NCBI GenBank assembly: GCA_039679945.1 | Contig: JBDKTY010000239.1 | Span: forward strand, 137,399-201,398 | Direction of reading: 5' to 3' | DNA length: 64,000 bases | Source: SbD1 sp039679945 | GTDB lineage: Bacteria; Desulfobacterota; Syntrophobacteria; Syntrophobacterales; Syntrophobacteraceae | Shown: positions 63,165 through 64,000 of the stretch, piece after piece | Position numbering within the stretch: the first letter of the stretch is position 1 | Layout of the letters: every line of letters starts with the position of its first letter | Made by a program: the position numbers and the translations under genes | The notes under the pieces: generated by a model | Seen by the model: the letters and a program-made list of their open reading frames with translations, nothing else | Told to the model about the DNA's origin: nothing | Databases searched by the model: none

Positions 63165-63643
63165 CGGAGAAATCCCTTTGCCATGGATAGTTAAAAACAA
63201 TGGCGCCTTCGCGCGCCCCCCTGCCTCTTATATCAGAGGAAATAACGGTCCAACAAAGATGAGTCCTGTGGGATAGGCGCGCAAGGATCCATGCGAAGAT
63301 GCGTTCAGGATGCTATGTTTCAAGCTCAAAAAGAGCGGAGCAATGGTTCTCATTGACTTAAAGCGCGGATAACCGATTTTGAGGAGTGCTCAAGTGCTTG
63401 AACATTATCTTTTCCGAGCAGTTCGTGATGCGGCTCGATTTCAAAACTGCCTTCAAACATTCTGAATCAGCGCTTATGGGAATGGCTCCCCCCGCTATTC
63501 ATGCTTTTAAAGAACAGATTGTCCCCTCCATGCCATCTTGAGTGCGGCCCGGTATTGAATGAGAAATGGCAGGCAGAGAGTTCGATTCCGTTCTGATGGA
63601 GACAACCAAAGGCTTTGGGGTCATATGGTAGAGAGACTGCCGC
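63165..63643. other. Intergenic region with no recognised gene
   Basis: 479 bp between two minus-strand genes. It should carry the promoter of the stress protein gene. I see no gene, tRNA or clear terminator. Confidence 0.55.
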
Positions 63644-64000
63644 TCACCGCAGCATACCCTCTTTGAGAAGGATGGATACCAGTTCTTTGCAGTCACCGGC
63701 AACCCAGTCCGCGCCAGCACGGGAAAGTTCCTCCCGCGACACATTGCCGCTGCCGACTCCGGCGGTGAGCACCCCCGCGGCCTTGCCGGTCTCTATGTCA
63801 ATGCAGTGGTCCCCCACCATGAGAGCGGTTGCGGGGCCCGCCCCAATGACCTCCAGTGCGCGCAAAAGGTGAGCCGGATCGGGCTTTGGGCTGCGAACGT
63901 GATCTCGCGCAAGGAAGCAATGGCAATAATCCAGGATGTCGGGGAAGACGATGCGCACGGCGGCATCGCAATTCCTGGTTATCACGGCTGTTTTGATGTT
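63644..64000 (-). CDS. HAD-family phosphatase (C-terminal part, 5' end outside window)
   Basis: The frame runs from the window end (NIKTAVITRNCDAAVR) to a stop at 63644, about 119 codons. It has HAD motif II (VITRN), a motif III Lys in SPKPDPAHLLRALEVIG and the motif IV aspartates in MVGDHCIDIETGKAAG. This is the phosphoglycolate phosphatase-like subgroup (Gph/PgmB); the catalytic Asp nucleophile of motif I lies beyond the window. The substrate is unknown. Confidence 0.85.
   Translation of the reverse strand, partial: NIKTAVITRNCDAAVRIVFPDILDYCHCFLARDHVRSPKPDPAHLLRALEVIGAGPATALMVGDHCIDIETGKAAGVLTAGVGSGNVSREELSRAGADWVAGDCKELVSILLKEGMLR

Noticed and set aside
63560..63600. tRNA T-arm-like GTTCGATTCC in the gap before the HAD gene
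   Set aside because: The flanking bases do not form a T-stem and no acceptor or anticodon arm is visible.

Overview
The window looks like chromosomal core DNA of a sulfate-reducing, strictly respiratory deltaproteobacterium (Desulfobacterota; Syntrophobacter-like is my best guess, by inference only). The main evidence is a complete dsrMKJOP operon at 34089-39128, which encodes the membrane complex that feeds electrons to dissimilatory sulfite reductase. Nearby genes fit this lifestyle: a menaquinone-pathway methyltransferase (ubiE), a long-chain polyprenyl diphosphate synthase, siroheme/heme and cytochrome c assembly genes, and tatA. The outer membrane is supported by LolA, an outer-membrane efflux factor and MltG. 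There are no rRNA or tRNA genes, no CRISPR array and no complete insertion sequence.

Layout. 1-4084: the tail of flgK, then flgL, and on the minus strand mutL-miaA. 4374-10034: a GAF/degenerate-GGDEF protein, mreB, a 700-bp repeat-rich gap, a CBS-ACT protein, an unknown protein and a ROK sugar kinase. 10201-15491: a MacA-MacB-outer-membrane-factor tripartite export system. 15731-17845 (minus): an exported FecR/DUF6600 protein with a very low-complexity tail. 18128-22596: a CBS protein, then a membrane protein, a polyprenyl-phosphate-type glycosyltransferase and a flippase-like protein. 22942-30126 (minus): a DUF1573 protein with an in-frame UGA, then ubiE, rpmB, the moxR-DUF58-tgpA cluster and purM.

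30291-32881: mltG, a nucleotidyltransferase and a VOC protein. 33512-39128: an RsbRD-type sensor domain protein followed by dsrMKJOP and a good terminator. 39528-44303: polyprenyl synthase, siroheme dehydrogenase, ccsA-like, hemA, a zinc-ribbon protein and tatA. 45086-48648: a large hybrid histidine kinase (plus) and ssb (minus). 48924-58211: plsC, rnj, ftsK, lolA, pdxA and a shortened UvrA. 58458-61713: yajC-secD-secF. 62226-64000 (minus): a tandem universal-stress protein and the end of a HAD phosphatase gene.

The most interesting item is the small exported DUF1573 protein at 22942-23373. Its reading frame is interrupted by one TGA codon, exactly where the family normally has the first Cys of its Pro-x-Cys-Gly-Cys motif. 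The frame then continues with intact DUF1573 sequence to a TAA, and a hairpin lies at selenocysteine-insertion distance after the TGA. I read it as a candidate selenoprotein rather than a pseudogene. Secondary points are a UvrA paralogue lacking the insertion domain, a one-domain RsbRD protein heading the dsr operon, a hybrid kinase whose sensor half is much more AT-rich than its kinase half, and a cluster of REP/MITE-like repeats at 7018-7408.
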